A DNA stretch of 64,000 nt from JBGSQR01 sp964509295 (lineage in GTDB: Bacteria; Desulfobacterota; Desulfuromonadia; Geobacterales; Pseudopelobacteraceae), in contig CAZDWS010000001.1 in NCBI GenBank assembly GCA_964509295.1, forward strand, positions 434,001 to 498,000, read 5' to 3'. Under the pieces are notes generated by a model, which did not search any database, was not told where the DNA came from, and saw only the letters and a program-made list of their open reading frames with translations. The translations under genes were made by a program, and so were the position numbers. Of this stretch, positions 50,764-60,192 are shown one piece after another (position 1 is the first letter of the stretch; every line of letters begins with the position of its first letter).

Positions 50764-50901
50764 ATGAGCCCATCTCGTATTGCTATGTATAGCATCATCG
50801 CATTTTTTGCCGTTGTGATTGGGATATATTATTTACATTGCGAAGCGCCAAATGACTGGAACTGGCCGATAAATATAATCCAGGTGTTCACAAGACGCTA
50901 A
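50764..50901 (+). CDS. 45-residue membrane protein
   Basis: ATG preceded by GAGGAGGATGTT, a near-perfect ribosome site with ideal spacing. The 45-residue product (MSPSRIAMYSIIAFFAVVIG...) has one membrane helix (about 6-26) and a short Trp-rich tail ending in Arg-Arg. It lies 74 bp after the motB-like gene and may be co-transcribed. Function unknown. Confidence 0.65.
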   Translation: MSPSRIAMYSIIAFFAVVIGIYYLHCEAPNDWNWPINIIQVFTRR

Positions 50902-51194
50902 AGACCATTAAATTTCAAAGTACTCAACACCAGTTACCTTGCTATGGCATAGTGCAATATATTTCTCCTCCCATACTTTATTTGCATTCTGCATATTCAA
51001 TCTTGGCAATGTTGTTTATACGGTGTCTACTCTGCATAACACGTGTATTTTCAATAGACAGCACTATTGTGGATCAAGAGTGTATGGCTTTGCCCTTATG
51101 CTCTTTTTTTGGTTTTACATTATCCTGTTCTGGTTTAGACTGATTGAAAGTTGAGTCGGTCGTAAGATAAATTAATCAGATGGGGTGTTTACTT

Positions 51195-51572
51195 ATGGGA
51201 CTTTTTACCGGAAATGCGAAAAACTCTGATTCTGCTGAAAGCAGGAAATTGCACACCGAATACGGCCAGTTGATATCGGATGGGGAGATTATAGAGGTAG
51301 GGTTTACAGTCCTGAGGGATGTTTTCCTGTTTACGAACAAGCGGTTGATCATAGTGGAGGTTCAGGGTATTTCAGGCAAACAGATCGAATACCTGTCCAT
51401 ACCCTACAGTAAAATAATGAAATTCAGTGTCCAGTCAGGTGGAAGTTTTGATCTGAATGCGGAATTAAAGATATGGGTTGGCAGTGACACCATACCGCTG
51501 GAGAAAAAATTCAACAAAGATGTGAATATTTATGAGGTACAGAAAGTGCTGGCCAGCCATGTGCTGAAGTAA
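51195..51572 (+). CDS. bacterial PH-domain protein
   Basis: 125 aa from the ATG at 51195. The family fold (bPH) is suggested by DVFLFTNKRLIIVEVQG and LSIPYSKIMKFSVQSGG, with hydrophobic beta strands. No signal or membrane segment. Bacterial PH proteins are often stress related, with unknown ligand. An in-frame ATG at 51180 would add 5 residues. Confidence 0.72.
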   Translation: MGLFTGNAKNSDSAESRKLHTEYGQLISDGEIIEVGFTVLRDVFLFTNKRLIIVEVQGISGKQIEYLSIPYSKIMKFSVQSGGSFDLNAELKIWVGSDTIPLEKKFNKDVNIYEVQKVLASHVLK

Positions 51573-51601
51573 AATAATTGGTTAAGAGCCGATTATATTT
51601 T

Positions 51602-53596
51602 TTAGTCGGTAAACTTTTTGGCAATATGGATGAACTCTTCGTTTCTTGCCTCAAAAGCAGCTACCACATCCGGATCAAAGTATTGACCGGTTTCCCCGAG
51701 AATAACCGATTTTGCTTCTTCATGTGAATAATCTCTCTTGTAAACCCGCCTGGAAACCAGAGCATCATACACATCTGCCAGTGCCATCAGACGTCCTGCC
51801 AGTGGAATATCTGTTCCTTTAAGGCCGTGCGGATAGCCGCTGCCGTCCCATTTTTCATGATGGGATTCAATCATCTGCTGTGCAAAGCGGAGGAAATCAA
51901 GATTTTCAGGGTGAGCCGTGCCACTGATGGCCCTGTTAAGTGCGTCGGCACCGATCAGTGTATGGGTTTTCATGATTTCGTACTCTTCTTCTGTAAGAGG
52001 GGTTGGTTTGTGTAAAATGTAGTCCGGTATGCCGACCTTGCCAATATCATGAAGTGGTGCAGATTTTGCCAGCAGGTCAATATTGTTTTCATCAAGATTA
52101 CTGTAATTCGGTAAAGTGGCAAGTTGCCGGGCAAGTATTTCCACATAATACTTGGTACGCATAATGTGCCCACCGGTTTCCTCGTCACGGGCCTCTGCCA
52201 GAGAAGACATGCTGATGATAATGGCATCCTGTGCCTCAATCAGGTCCCGATTACGCTGCAGAACATTGCGTGCTTCAATACCGTATTTAATCAGGCTCAA
52301 TGCACTCATTACAAGCAGCAGTACCAAGATGGGCATCAAGGGGGACAGGTATGTCCCTTCTGATGTCAAAAGTTGTCTTGAGCCAAGATAAACAGCAGCT
52401 ATTGCGAAAAAAACTGTTGCAAGTGAGATGACGAAACCTGTTCTGCAGAACAGGGCTGTGGCGGTAATACCGAGGACAAAAACAGCAAGCAGTTCAGCTC
52501 CACGAGACCAGTCGGGACGTGAGATAAAGGTGCCGGAAAGGATGCTATCCACTATTGTGGCATGCGCCCCAAGCCCGGAAAGTGTCTGGCCGCCAGGTAT
52601 CTGATGGATATCACCCAGCCCCTGAGCCCAGGCACCGATAAACAGGATCTTGCCATGCAGGCTTTCTGCAATTGGACTCCCGTTTAAAATATCCTTTGCA
52701 GAAATATACCGGAACGCATTACTTTCGCTGCGGAAGTCAATCATGATATTTCCGCTTCGATCAAGCGGGATCTGACGTTTGCCCCAGACCAGCATGTTTT
52801 CTGAACCGTCATTTGTCAGCTGAATCTTCCGGTCTGAAGTTGTCAGTAGCATGGCGCTCAAAGCCAGAGAGGGGAAGTATCTCCCTTGATAATATGCCAT
52901 GAGCGGAACTCTGCGCAGGACTCCGTCAATATCGTGCTGGGCGTTTGTGAAGCCCTCACAGGTTGTAGCTGAGGTCAGAGTCGGAATGCTGCGCAGCACA
53001 CCTGCCGGTCTTGGCCATGAGATATGGTTGCTGGTGGAACTGGCTACGACCAGTCCTTCAGGTAAAGTCGGCATCCCGGGTAAATTGTTGGTGAAGTCGA
53101 AATAGTACCCAAGGATGGTTTTTATATTTGCCAACTCCCTGGCAAGTTGGCGGGAATTTGCGTCCTGTTGAGCAAGGAGGCTGTCAGCAATCTTTACTCC
53201 CAAGTCCCTTTGCTGCTCCAGCTTGATCACATCTGTCGAAGTCCGGTCCGGTTCAGGCATGATGAAGTCCAAAGCAATTACATCAGCACCAAGCTCATTC
53301 AGTCGCTTTATCAGGGTTGCAATTCTGTAGCGGGGCCAGGGCCATTGTCCATAGGCTTTGAGGCTCGCATCATCAATTCCGATCAGCACCGGTACAGTCG
53401 TTTTAGGTGGAGACATGCGGCTGGCCAGTAAATTGTCATACATGAGAAGTTCAGTCTGTTGAAGGAAAAGGGGTGGGAAAAGGTATATCAGGATTGTTCC
53501 GAAAGTCAGCAAAAGGCCGGCTGCAATGAGCAGAGGCAGTCCTCTCCATAACGGAATAAGGCGTTTAGGGTGTTTGCGAGATAATTGTGTGGACAT
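51602..53596 (-). CDS. CHASE2-HD-GYP protein (probable c-di-GMP phosphodiesterase)
   Basis: 664 aa from the ATG at 53596; a longer reading overlaps the upstream gene. N-terminal membrane helix (about 20-42), an extracytoplasmic CHASE2 sensor (about 50-370, PVLIGIDDASLKAYGQWPW), three more helices (about 375-450) and a C-terminal HD-GYP domain. EARDEETGGHIMRT, HDIGKVGIPD and HHEKWDGSGYPHGLKGTDIP keep the metal- and c-di-GMP-binding residues. It should degrade c-di-GMP or cGAMP-type dinucleotides upon a periplasmic signal. Last gene of a FecR-OmpA-CHASE2 operon. Confidence 0.9.
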   Translation of the reverse strand: MSTQLSRKHPKRLIPLWRGLPLLIAAGLLLTFGTILIYLFPPLFLQQTELLMYDNLLASRMSPPKTTVPVLIGIDDASLKAYGQWPWPRYRIATLIKRLNELGADVIALDFIMPEPDRTSTDVIKLEQQRDLGVKIADSLLAQQDANSRQLARELANIKTILGYYFDFTNNLPGMPTLPEGLVVASSTSNHISWPRPAGVLRSIPTLTSATTCEGFTNAQHDIDGVLRRVPLMAYYQGRYFPSLALSAMLLTTSDRKIQLTNDGSENMLVWGKRQIPLDRSGNIMIDFRSESNAFRYISAKDILNGSPIAESLHGKILFIGAWAQGLGDIHQIPGGQTLSGLGAHATIVDSILSGTFISRPDWSRGAELLAVFVLGITATALFCRTGFVISLATVFFAIAAVYLGSRQLLTSEGTYLSPLMPILVLLLVMSALSLIKYGIEARNVLQRNRDLIEAQDAIIISMSSLAEARDEETGGHIMRTKYYVEILARQLATLPNYSNLDENNIDLLAKSAPLHDIGKVGIPDYILHKPTPLTEEEYEIMKTHTLIGADALNRAISGTAHPENLDFLRFAQQMIESHHEKWDGSGYPHGLKGTDIPLAGRLMALADVYDALVSRRVYKRDYSHEEAKSVILGETGQYFDPDVVAAFEARNEEFIHIAKKFTD

Positions 53597-53609
53597 GGGC
53601 ACCAGCTGG

Positions 53610-54221
53610 CTAACGCACGATAATCTCGACTCTGCGGTTTCTTGGTTCAGCAACATTATCGGCAGTCGGTATAAGTTGATTCACCTTGCCATGGGAAGAA
53701 ACTTCCATATTTTCAGAGCTGATGCCGCGCTGCACCAGTAAATCTTTTATGGAACCGGCCCTGGAACAGGAAAGTTTGTTGTTTAACTTGTCGGACCCGG
53801 TTGAATCAGCATGACCGCTGATTTTTATGCTGATGGCTTTTCGCCTGTTTATGGCATCTAGTATTTTATAAAATGATGTCCGGGATTCGGTCGTCATTTC
53901 GCTGGTATTATTCTTGAAATAGATAATAAACTTTTCTGCCGGAATGGGTTCAACAGCCAGTACCGGGGCGAATTTTGCATTCACATACTCGGAAGACGCT
54001 GTTGTAATTCTTGCAGGAGCCTCATCAGGTTCGGAGATGGTTGTCATTGCATTGGCAGTATCCAGAAGCTGTTTGCCGCCTGCAGTGGTTACCACAGCCT
54101 TGCCCACATGCCCGTCAGGGTCCGGAGCCAAAATTACTGTATGTGTATTCTTTGTCGTGCAGGCAGTACATAGTCCCAAAAATAGAATGATTCCCGGTAA
54201 AATTGAAATGAGCCTGTTCAT
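53610..54221 (-). CDS. OmpA-family lipoprotein
   Basis: 203 aa. Signal peptide with a lipobox near Cys18/Cys21 (LGLCTAC). C-terminal OmpA-like peptidoglycan-binding domain (about 95-200: ISGHADSTGSDKLNNKLS, NRRVEIIV). The ATG at 54221 overlaps the stop of the FecR gene by one base and has GAGG 7 nt upstream. Middle gene of the FecR-OmpA-CHASE2/HD-GYP unit; likely tethers the sensor complex to the wall. Confidence 0.86.
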   Translation of the reverse strand: MNRLISILPGIILFLGLCTACTTKNTHTVILAPDPDGHVGKAVVTTAGGKQLLDTANAMTTISEPDEAPARITTASSEYVNAKFAPVLAVEPIPAEKFIIYFKNNTSEMTTESRTSFYKILDAINRRKAISIKISGHADSTGSDKLNNKLSCSRAGSIKDLLVQRGISSENMEVSSHGKVNQLIPTADNVAEPRNRRVEIIVR

Positions 54222-54667
54222 CAATCGGCCTCAATATTGATCAGGAGCTTTGTCCCTCGTACGGCAATTGTTGCATTGGGAATATCCATTTTGATCGAGT
54301 TGGGAGAAAGTTTGCCGATCAGCCCGGAAATATAAGAAAAAGTCCCTTTTACCATTTTGGTTACCATTGAAAATTTACCTTCCCTGGGATTGAACAGGTA
54401 GTCTGTCATGACTATTTCACTGTTGGGGCCAAGCGAGAAGGTGGTGTCATCTGAAAGAACGATCCCCAATGAGCCGGTTTTGGATGTCTGTATTGTGTCT
54501 CCACGGAAGATAGGCAATGCTCTGGCTGCCGGGATAGACGTGTTTCCGCGAATAATTGCCGCAGTACCGTTCAATGTCTGTATATGGCCGATGGAGTCGG
54601 GATGGAAAGCGACTGCAGGAGATACGGCAAACAAGATTATCAGTAAACCCAAAACTATTGTTCTCAT
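54221..54667 (-). CDS. FecR-domain exported protein
   Basis: 148 aa. Signal peptide (about 1-20). FecR domain: GTAAIIRGNTSIPAARALPIFRGDTIQTS, DDTTFSLGPNSEIVM and the AIAVRGTK-like end (ATIAVRGTKL). Such small periplasmic FecR-domain proteins occur with CHASE2 cyclase or phosphodiesterase genes. First gene of the operon; GAGGTGAC ribosome site. Confidence 0.87.
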   Translation of the reverse strand: MRTIVLGLLIILFAVSPAVAFHPDSIGHIQTLNGTAAIIRGNTSIPAARALPIFRGDTIQTSKTGSLGIVLSDDTTFSLGPNSEIVMTDYLFNPREGKFSMVTKMVKGTFSYISGLIGKLSPNSIKMDIPNATIAVRGTKLLINIEAD

Positions 54668-54942
54668 GGTGTCACCTCAAATAATCTGTAATGATTTTAA
54701 TCATACTACTAAACAGCTAAAGTTCAAACATAACAAATCAGGCTCATGCAAAACAGCTTTGCTGAAGGTCCGGTTTAAATCCACTCCTATGAAATCACCC
54801 ACTCTTCTGGCTTTATACATAATTAAATATTATGACATGAAATAAAAAATAGGTATTACCGTCTATGGAACAGGTTTTGATATCATTCAGAAAGTTGGGC
54901 AAAGTTTTTTGTTTTGTGAATAAATCATTAGCCGGAGGTTTT

Positions 54943-55215
54943 ATGGCAATACGGATCAAGGCGGCACAGGCCGGGACTCTGGAGTCTTCCGATGTGCTGG
55001 TATCAATAGCACCGGCAGGCGAGGGAAGCGGAATTCAGCTGAGCCTGGTCAGTGCGACCAAGCAGCAGTATGCAAGTCATCTGCAGAAACTGGTCTGCGG
55101 CATTTTACGGGAGGCAGGCATTGAAGATGCTGCCTTGCATCTTAATGACAAGGGTGCCATTGACTGCGTAATCGAAGCACGGGTTAAAACCGCCATACTG
55201 CGTGCCACGGCATAA
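54943..55215 (+). CDS. citD: citrate lyase acyl carrier protein (gamma subunit)
   Basis: 90 aa. It carries the 2'-(5''-phosphoribosyl)-3'-dephospho-CoA arm that shuttles acetyl and citryl groups. Attachment site Ser15 in AGTLESSD, and the conserved end DKGAIDCVIEARVKTAILRA. The ATG at 54943 has GGAGG 4 nt upstream. First gene of citDEFC. Confidence 0.95.
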   Translation: MAIRIKAAQAGTLESSDVLVSIAPAGEGSGIQLSLVSATKQQYASHLQKLVCGILREAGIEDAALHLNDKGAIDCVIEARVKTAILRATA

Positions 55216-55227
55216 AGGAGATCCAGA

Positions 55228-56142
55228 ATGCAAGCCAGGGAAAAATTACGCCGTTCCGTCATGTATGCGGCCGGAAATAATGCCGGACTGGTTCGGGATG
55301 CCTCCATATATGGTGCCGACAGCATCATATACGATGTAGAGGATTCTGTCTCGGTTTACGAAAAAGATAGTGCCAGGCAGCTTGTCTACTATGCACTGAA
55401 AAGATTGAGGCGAACCTGTGAGGTGGGGGTGCGAATTAATCATATCAGTACCCCCTGGGGTTTGGATGACCTGGCAGCATTGTTGCCGGGCAAGCCTGAT
55501 TATATTCGACTGCCCAAAGGGGAGAGCGGAGACGAAATTCGTGAAATAGACCGGATCATTACCAACGCAGAACTGGATAACGGTTTTGAGCCGGGCACAA
55601 TCAAGATCATGGTTTCCATAGAAAGTCCGAAAGGATTGCGTAATGCCTATGAAATTGCCACGGCCAGTCCGCGCATGATTGCCATTGCATTGGGCGGAGA
55701 GGATTTTGCGGCTGCCATGAAAACCGAAAAGACCAGGGGCAATCAGATCACCGGTGGCCGGGAACTGTTCGTGGCCCGCAGTCTGCTGGTGCTGGCGGCC
55801 AAGGAGGCCGGAATTCAGGCCATAGATTCGGTATTTTCAGATATGCGAGATGAAGAGACCCTGCTGAATGAAGTGGAGCTGGTCAAGGAGTTGGGATTTG
55901 ACGGTAAATCCTGTGTCAATCCCAGGCAGATCGACCTGATCCACCGGGTCTTTACACCGCAGCAGGAGGATATCCGCTATGCCATCAGGGTTTTGAATGT
56001 GTATCAGGAAGCCATACAGAAAAATTCGGGCGTGATTGCCCTGGATGGGAAGATGATTGATATGCCGATGGTTATCAGGGCCGAACGGGTTTTGGCGCTG
56101 GCCGAGGCTGCGGGAGTATATGCGAAGGAGGCCGGCAAATGA
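55228..56142 (+). CDS. citE: citrate lyase beta subunit (citryl-ACP lyase)
   Basis: 304 aa TIM-barrel enzyme cleaving citryl-ACP to oxaloacetate and acetyl-ACP. RRSVMYAAGNNAG, the Mg site in DSIIYDVEDSV, VRINHIST and ALGGEDFAAAMK motifs are all present. Last codons overlap citF by 4 bp. GGAGAT precedes the ATG. Part of citDEFC; typical 300-residue length. Confidence 0.95.
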   Translation: MQAREKLRRSVMYAAGNNAGLVRDASIYGADSIIYDVEDSVSVYEKDSARQLVYYALKRLRRTCEVGVRINHISTPWGLDDLAALLPGKPDYIRLPKGESGDEIREIDRIITNAELDNGFEPGTIKIMVSIESPKGLRNAYEIATASPRMIAIALGGEDFAAAMKTEKTRGNQITGGRELFVARSLLVLAAKEAGIQAIDSVFSDMRDEETLLNEVELVKELGFDGKSCVNPRQIDLIHRVFTPQQEDIRYAIRVLNVYQEAIQKNSGVIALDGKMIDMPMVIRAERVLALAEAAGVYAKEAGK

Positions 56143-57689
56143 TTAATACAGCAGGCAGGGAAATTCCGGCAAGCCTGGAGGGCTACAAGAAGATTGTTCC
56201 CTATAATGGACCGTTTGCCATGTTGCCACCGGAGGGGGCACGCAAGTCGGGGCCGTTGTTGAAGGTCGTAGGACCTGGAGCGGAAAAGGTTTTGCAGTCC
56301 ATCGATGAAGCCATTGATGCGTCCGGCCTGAAAGACGGCATGACAGTCTCTTTTCACCATGCCTTGCGCAATGGCGACCGCGTCATGAATATGGTTATGA
56401 AGGCTATCAGCCGCAAGGGAATCAAGGGGTTGACTCTGGCTCCCAGCTCTTTTCTGGACTCCAACGACGAACTGATCGAGCTGTTTCAGAACGGGACGAT
56501 TGTGGCGGCAGAGGCCAGTGGCATGCGCAGCAGGCTGGGGTATTTCCTGACCACCAACCGGATCGCAAAACCGGTAATCTTCCGTACCCATGGGGGGCGT
56601 GTCAGGGCGCTGGAGTGCGGAGAGCTGAAAATCGATGTGGCATTTCTGGCTGCTCCAGCCTGTGACAGCTATGGTAATATCAATGGGGTTCAGGGGCCGA
56701 CGGCCTGCGGTTCCATGGGCTATGCCATGGTGGATGCGCGCATGGCCGATACGGTAGTTGCCATTACGGATCATCTGCTGGATCACCCGCTCTGCCCGGT
56801 CAGCATTCCCCAACACCAGGTGGATTTTGTGGTCAAGGTGGACAGTATTGGCGATCCTAATGGAATCAGCTCCGGTGCCCTGCGCATGACCAGCAACCCC
56901 AAAGACCTGCTGCTGGCAAAGTTCGCCGCCAAGGTGATTGAGAAGGCCGGCTACTTTCACGACGGATTCGGCATGCAGTTGGGAGCAGGTGCCGCCTCTA
57001 TTGCCACGGGCAAAAACCTGCGCGAACTGATGCTGCGCGACAAAATAGCTGCCGGTTTTGCCATTGGCGGCATTCCCGGCCCATTTTGCGATCTGCTGGA
57101 CGAGGGGCTGATAAGAACCTTGTTTGATGTCCAGTCCTTCGATGCCCGCTCAATTCAGTCGATCCGTGATAATCCGCGCCATCAGGAGTATGACTGCACC
57201 TTTTACGCAAACCCCTGGAACAAGGCGGCCATGGTAAACAAGCTGGATTATGTTGTGCTGGGTGCTACCGAGGTGGATATAGATTTCAACGTTAATGTTA
57301 TTACAGACTCCAACGGCATTATCATGGGCGCTCTAGGTGGTCATCCTGACACTTGCAGCGGGGCCCGGTGCAGTATCATCTGCGCACCGCTCTTGCGTGG
57401 ACGCCTGCCCATGGTCAGCGACAGGGTGCAGACTGTTTCCACGCCGGGTGAAACTGTTGATGTTATTGTTACGGATCGTGGTGTGGCAGTTAACCCCAGG
57501 CGTCAGGACCTGCTGGAGAATTTAAAGGGCTGCGGACTGCCGCTGATGTCCATTGAGGAGCTGCGCAGCCTGGCCATTGAGCTGGTCGGTGTTCAGCCTG
57601 AGCCGGTCAGGGTCATGGATGAGATCATGGCGGTGGTTGAATACAGGGATGGCACGGTGCTGGATGTGATCAGGCGCCCGGTAAGCTGA
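56139..57689 (+). CDS. citF: citrate lyase alpha subunit (citrate:acetyl-ACP transferase)
   Basis: 516 aa CoA-transferase-type subunit that swaps citrate for acetate on the acyl carrier. GKVVGPGAEKVLQSID, SFHHALRNGDRVMN, and GALGGHPDTCSGARCSI patterns are typical. Overlaps citE (ATGA). Full family length. Confidence 0.96.
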   Translation: MINTAGREIPASLEGYKKIVPYNGPFAMLPPEGARKSGPLLKVVGPGAEKVLQSIDEAIDASGLKDGMTVSFHHALRNGDRVMNMVMKAISRKGIKGLTLAPSSFLDSNDELIELFQNGTIVAAEASGMRSRLGYFLTTNRIAKPVIFRTHGGRVRALECGELKIDVAFLAAPACDSYGNINGVQGPTACGSMGYAMVDARMADTVVAITDHLLDHPLCPVSIPQHQVDFVVKVDSIGDPNGISSGALRMTSNPKDLLLAKFAAKVIEKAGYFHDGFGMQLGAGAASIATGKNLRELMLRDKIAAGFAIGGIPGPFCDLLDEGLIRTLFDVQSFDARSIQSIRDNPRHQEYDCTFYANPWNKAAMVNKLDYVVLGATEVDIDFNVNVITDSNGIIMGALGGHPDTCSGARCSIICAPLLRGRLPMVSDRVQTVSTPGETVDVIVTDRGVAVNPRRQDLLENLKGCGLPLMSIEELRSLAIELVGVQPEPVRVMDEIMAVVEYRDGTVLDVIRRPVS

Positions 57690-57707
57690 TGTTAAGTGGA
57701 GGTTCAC

Positions 57708-58739
57708 ATGCCGGATGAATTCCGCATCGAATATATAGACCTGAAACAGCAAATGCCGGTGGATGAAGTTCGTGCCTTCCTGTCACAATTTGAATTGTCT
57801 TGCGACGGAGATGTGGAGTTTACGGTTGGAGTTCGCGATCAGTACAACACGTTGGTCGGTACCGGTTCCTTCAGCGGCCAGGTCCTCAGAAACATAGCGG
57901 TGGACGAGAGTCTGCAGGGCGCCGGCCTGACCACCATGATCCTGACCGCCCTGATGCAGGAGATGGGGCGTAGAGGCGTCATGCATTATTTTGTCTTCAC
58001 CAGGCCGGACAAGGCGCACTATTTCAGCAATCTGGGTTTCAACGAAATTGCCCGGGCTGAACCGTATGCGGTGCTGTTGGAAAGCGGGCTGGGATCTGTT
58101 GAATCATATTGTAAAGCCATCTCCGGATTAGCTGCCCATCTGCCCAAAAAACGGGCCGCCATTGTTGTGAATTGCAATCCTTTCACAAAGGGGCATCGGG
58201 CCTTGATTGCCAGGGCTGCAGAGGAAAACGGCGGCGTAATTGTCTTTGTCGTCAGCCAGGATTGTTCCCTGTTTCCCTTTGAAGACCGGATCAGGCTTGT
58301 CCGGTCCGGCGTTGCCGATCTGAAAAATGTGGTTGTCGTGCCTTCCGGCGAATATATTGTTTCATCAGCCACATTTCCGACATATTTCACCAGAAAGGAA
58401 AATTTGCCGGATGCGCAGATACGTCTTGATGTCTCTCTGTTCGTACAGCAGATTGCACCGCAACTGGACATCACGGCGCGCTATGTTGGGGAAGAACCCT
58501 ATTGCCCGGTAACAGAAGCCTACAACAGGGCCATGCAGGATATTCTGCCCGGATACGGTATTGAATTGAAAATAATGCCAAGAATAGTAGTGGATGGTGA
58601 GATAGTCAGTGCATCAAAGGTCAGAGATTTAATCAGACAGGGTAAGTGGGATTGTTTGAAAACAGTGCTGCCCGGTGTTACTATTGATTACCTGCAGGCA
58701 GAGGAAAACAGGGCTGTCCTCGCGCGGGTTCGGGCTTAG
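57708..58739 (+). CDS. citC: [citrate (pro-3S)-lyase] ligase
   Basis: 343 aa. It reactivates deacetylated citrate lyase with acetate and ATP. The N-terminal half is a GNAT-like domain (VDESLQGAGLTTMIL); the C-terminal half is an adenylyltransferase fold with CNPFTKGHRAL and SATFPTYF. The ATG at 57708 follows GGAGG. Gap of 18 bp to citF. Last structural gene of the cluster. Confidence 0.95.
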   Translation: MPDEFRIEYIDLKQQMPVDEVRAFLSQFELSCDGDVEFTVGVRDQYNTLVGTGSFSGQVLRNIAVDESLQGAGLTTMILTALMQEMGRRGVMHYFVFTRPDKAHYFSNLGFNEIARAEPYAVLLESGLGSVESYCKAISGLAAHLPKKRAAIVVNCNPFTKGHRALIARAAEENGGVIVFVVSQDCSLFPFEDRIRLVRSGVADLKNVVVVPSGEYIVSSATFPTYFTRKENLPDAQIRLDVSLFVQQIAPQLDITARYVGEEPYCPVTEAYNRAMQDILPGYGIELKIMPRIVVDGEIVSASKVRDLIRQGKWDCLKTVLPGVTIDYLQAEENRAVLARVRA

Positions 58740-58773
58740 GACTGCAGGCATTGATCTGGCAAAGGCGACTGAT

Positions 58774-59658
58774 ATGGATGAAAAAGACTGGCTGATTCTT
58801 AAAACACTGCATGAGAAGAAAAGCATTACTAAAACAGCGGCAGCGGTCTATATCTCTCAACCGGCCCTGACAAACCGGTTGCACCAGATCGAAGAACGGT
58901 TCGGAGTCCAGATCGCCATTCGCAGCCGGAAAGGGATCGAATTCACTCCGGAAGGGGAGTATCTAGTGCGTTCAGCCTGCGAGATGCTTGAAAAGATGCG
59001 TGCCATGGATGAGGGACTCAAAGATATGGATGCCGAGATCAGCGGCACATTGAGGATCGGTGCCTCCCATTTCTGTACAAAATATCTGCTGCCGGAAATA
59101 CTTTTCAGATTCAAGGAACAGTTTCCACGGGTTGAGTTCAAACTTATCACCGGCTGGAGCACTGATATCTCCCATCTTGTCTATAATGGCGGTCTACATG
59201 TGGGCTTTATCAGGAGCGAAAACTCCTGGTCAGGGGACCGGCACCTGCTGTACGAAGAAAAGACGTTTATCTGCTCCAGGGACGAGATCAACCTGGAAGA
59301 ACTGCCATATCAGCCGCAGATCAGTTACCAGAGTGAAAATGCAATTGAAATGGCGCTTGACCGGTGGTGGAACGAAAATTACAACGAGCCGCCATATGTA
59401 ACAATGGAGGTGGACCGGGTAGACACCTGCAGGGAGATGGTGGCAAAAGGGCTCGGTTACGCCTTTCTGCCGGAAATGATCGCCCGCAGCATACCGCATG
59501 TGTTCATGTCAGAGATGGTCTTTAAAACAGGTACTCCATTTAAACGTTCCACCTGGGTAGTGGCCAACCAGGAGACGATTCAATTGAAGCTGGTGGAGAG
59601 TTTTGTGGGGTTTGTTGCCGGGCTGGAGTTTCCGCTGAAGTCTGGCAGCAATTTTTGA
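58774..59658 (+). CDS. LysR-family regulator next to citrate lyase genes
   Basis: 294 aa. N-terminal winged HTH (about 1-60: LKTLHEKKSITKTAAAVYISQPALTNRLHQIEE) and C-terminal substrate-binding domain (about 85-290). It starts 34 bp after citC on the same strand, so it is probably co-transcribed, and it is the natural candidate to control the cit genes in response to citrate. AAAGGC lies upstream of the ATG at 58774. Confidence 0.87.
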   Translation: MDEKDWLILKTLHEKKSITKTAAAVYISQPALTNRLHQIEERFGVQIAIRSRKGIEFTPEGEYLVRSACEMLEKMRAMDEGLKDMDAEISGTLRIGASHFCTKYLLPEILFRFKEQFPRVEFKLITGWSTDISHLVYNGGLHVGFIRSENSWSGDRHLLYEEKTFICSRDEINLEELPYQPQISYQSENAIEMALDRWWNENYNEPPYVTMEVDRVDTCREMVAKGLGYAFLPEMIARSIPHVFMSEMVFKTGTPFKRSTWVVANQETIQLKLVESFVGFVAGLEFPLKSGSNF

Positions 59659-59668
59659 ATATCATCCG

Positions 59669-59692
59669 ACCTACCTGTTCTGGTAGGTTTTT
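59669..59692. terminator. hairpin between the LysR gene and citX
   Basis: ACCTACC / GGTAGGT with T5 on the right. It overlaps the last codons of citX and can end the cit transcript. Confidence 0.6.
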
Positions 59693-60192
59693 ACCTTATC
59701 CTCTATCACACGCATGATCTCCGGCAGCGGATGAGTTACGGAACGGGAGCAGTCATGGCCCGGCTTGTTGCAGACCAGGCACTTGCGCTGCTTCATCCCC
59801 AATTCGCTACGGGAAATAGGGATACCGTTACGGTCAATAACATCCAGATCCCATAAGCGCCCCAACTGATGTGCCTCTTCCATTTTTGCCAACGCCTGTT
59901 TCAGGGTCCGAGCATCTACATCTACAACATATAGTGCTTCAGGGCCGGAAACTGGGCTGATTTCATGGAATGAAGTAACGGGCCATGCCTTGCTGCTGCA
60001 AAGGTTGTTTATCGTGTAAATCGCTTCATTCATAATAATCCGAGCTATCTCTGAATTCTTCTGTGGACCGGGTATCACCAGGGTCACAGAAACCAGAGGT
60101 TGTTTCCATTGTGTCAGTGACTCGCGCTGTCGCTGGACCCGTTGTTCCCGGGCAGCCAGAATATCCTCCAGTGCTGCAGCTGCTTCTTTCAT
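59671..60192 (-). CDS. citX: apo-citrate lyase phosphoribosyl-dephospho-CoA transferase
   Basis: 173 aa. It transfers the prosthetic group to Ser15 of CitD. LAAREQRVQRQ at the N terminus, VTLVIPGPQK, GPEALYVVDVDA, EEAHQLGRLWDLDV and the C-terminal RKCLVCNKPGHDC match CitX. It is on the opposite strand, convergent with the LysR gene. citG, which makes the prosthetic group precursor, is not in the window. Confidence 0.92.
   Translation of the reverse strand: MKEAAAALEDILAAREQRVQRQRESLTQWKQPLVSVTLVIPGPQKNSEIARIIMNEAIYTINNLCSSKAWPVTSFHEISPVSGPEALYVVDVDARTLKQALAKMEEAHQLGRLWDLDVIDRNGIPISRSELGMKQRKCLVCNKPGHDCSRSVTHPLPEIMRVIEDKVKTYQNR

Noticed and set aside
50939..51154. Hydrophobic 71-codon frame after the 45-residue protein
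   Set aside because: It begins with TTG without a ribosome site, and another frame is open over the same stretch. The region reads as ordinary AT-rich intergenic DNA.
56004..56960. 318-codon frame antisense to citE and citF
   Set aside because: Both sense genes are full-length members of known families; the antisense frame has no ribosome site or recognisable domain.
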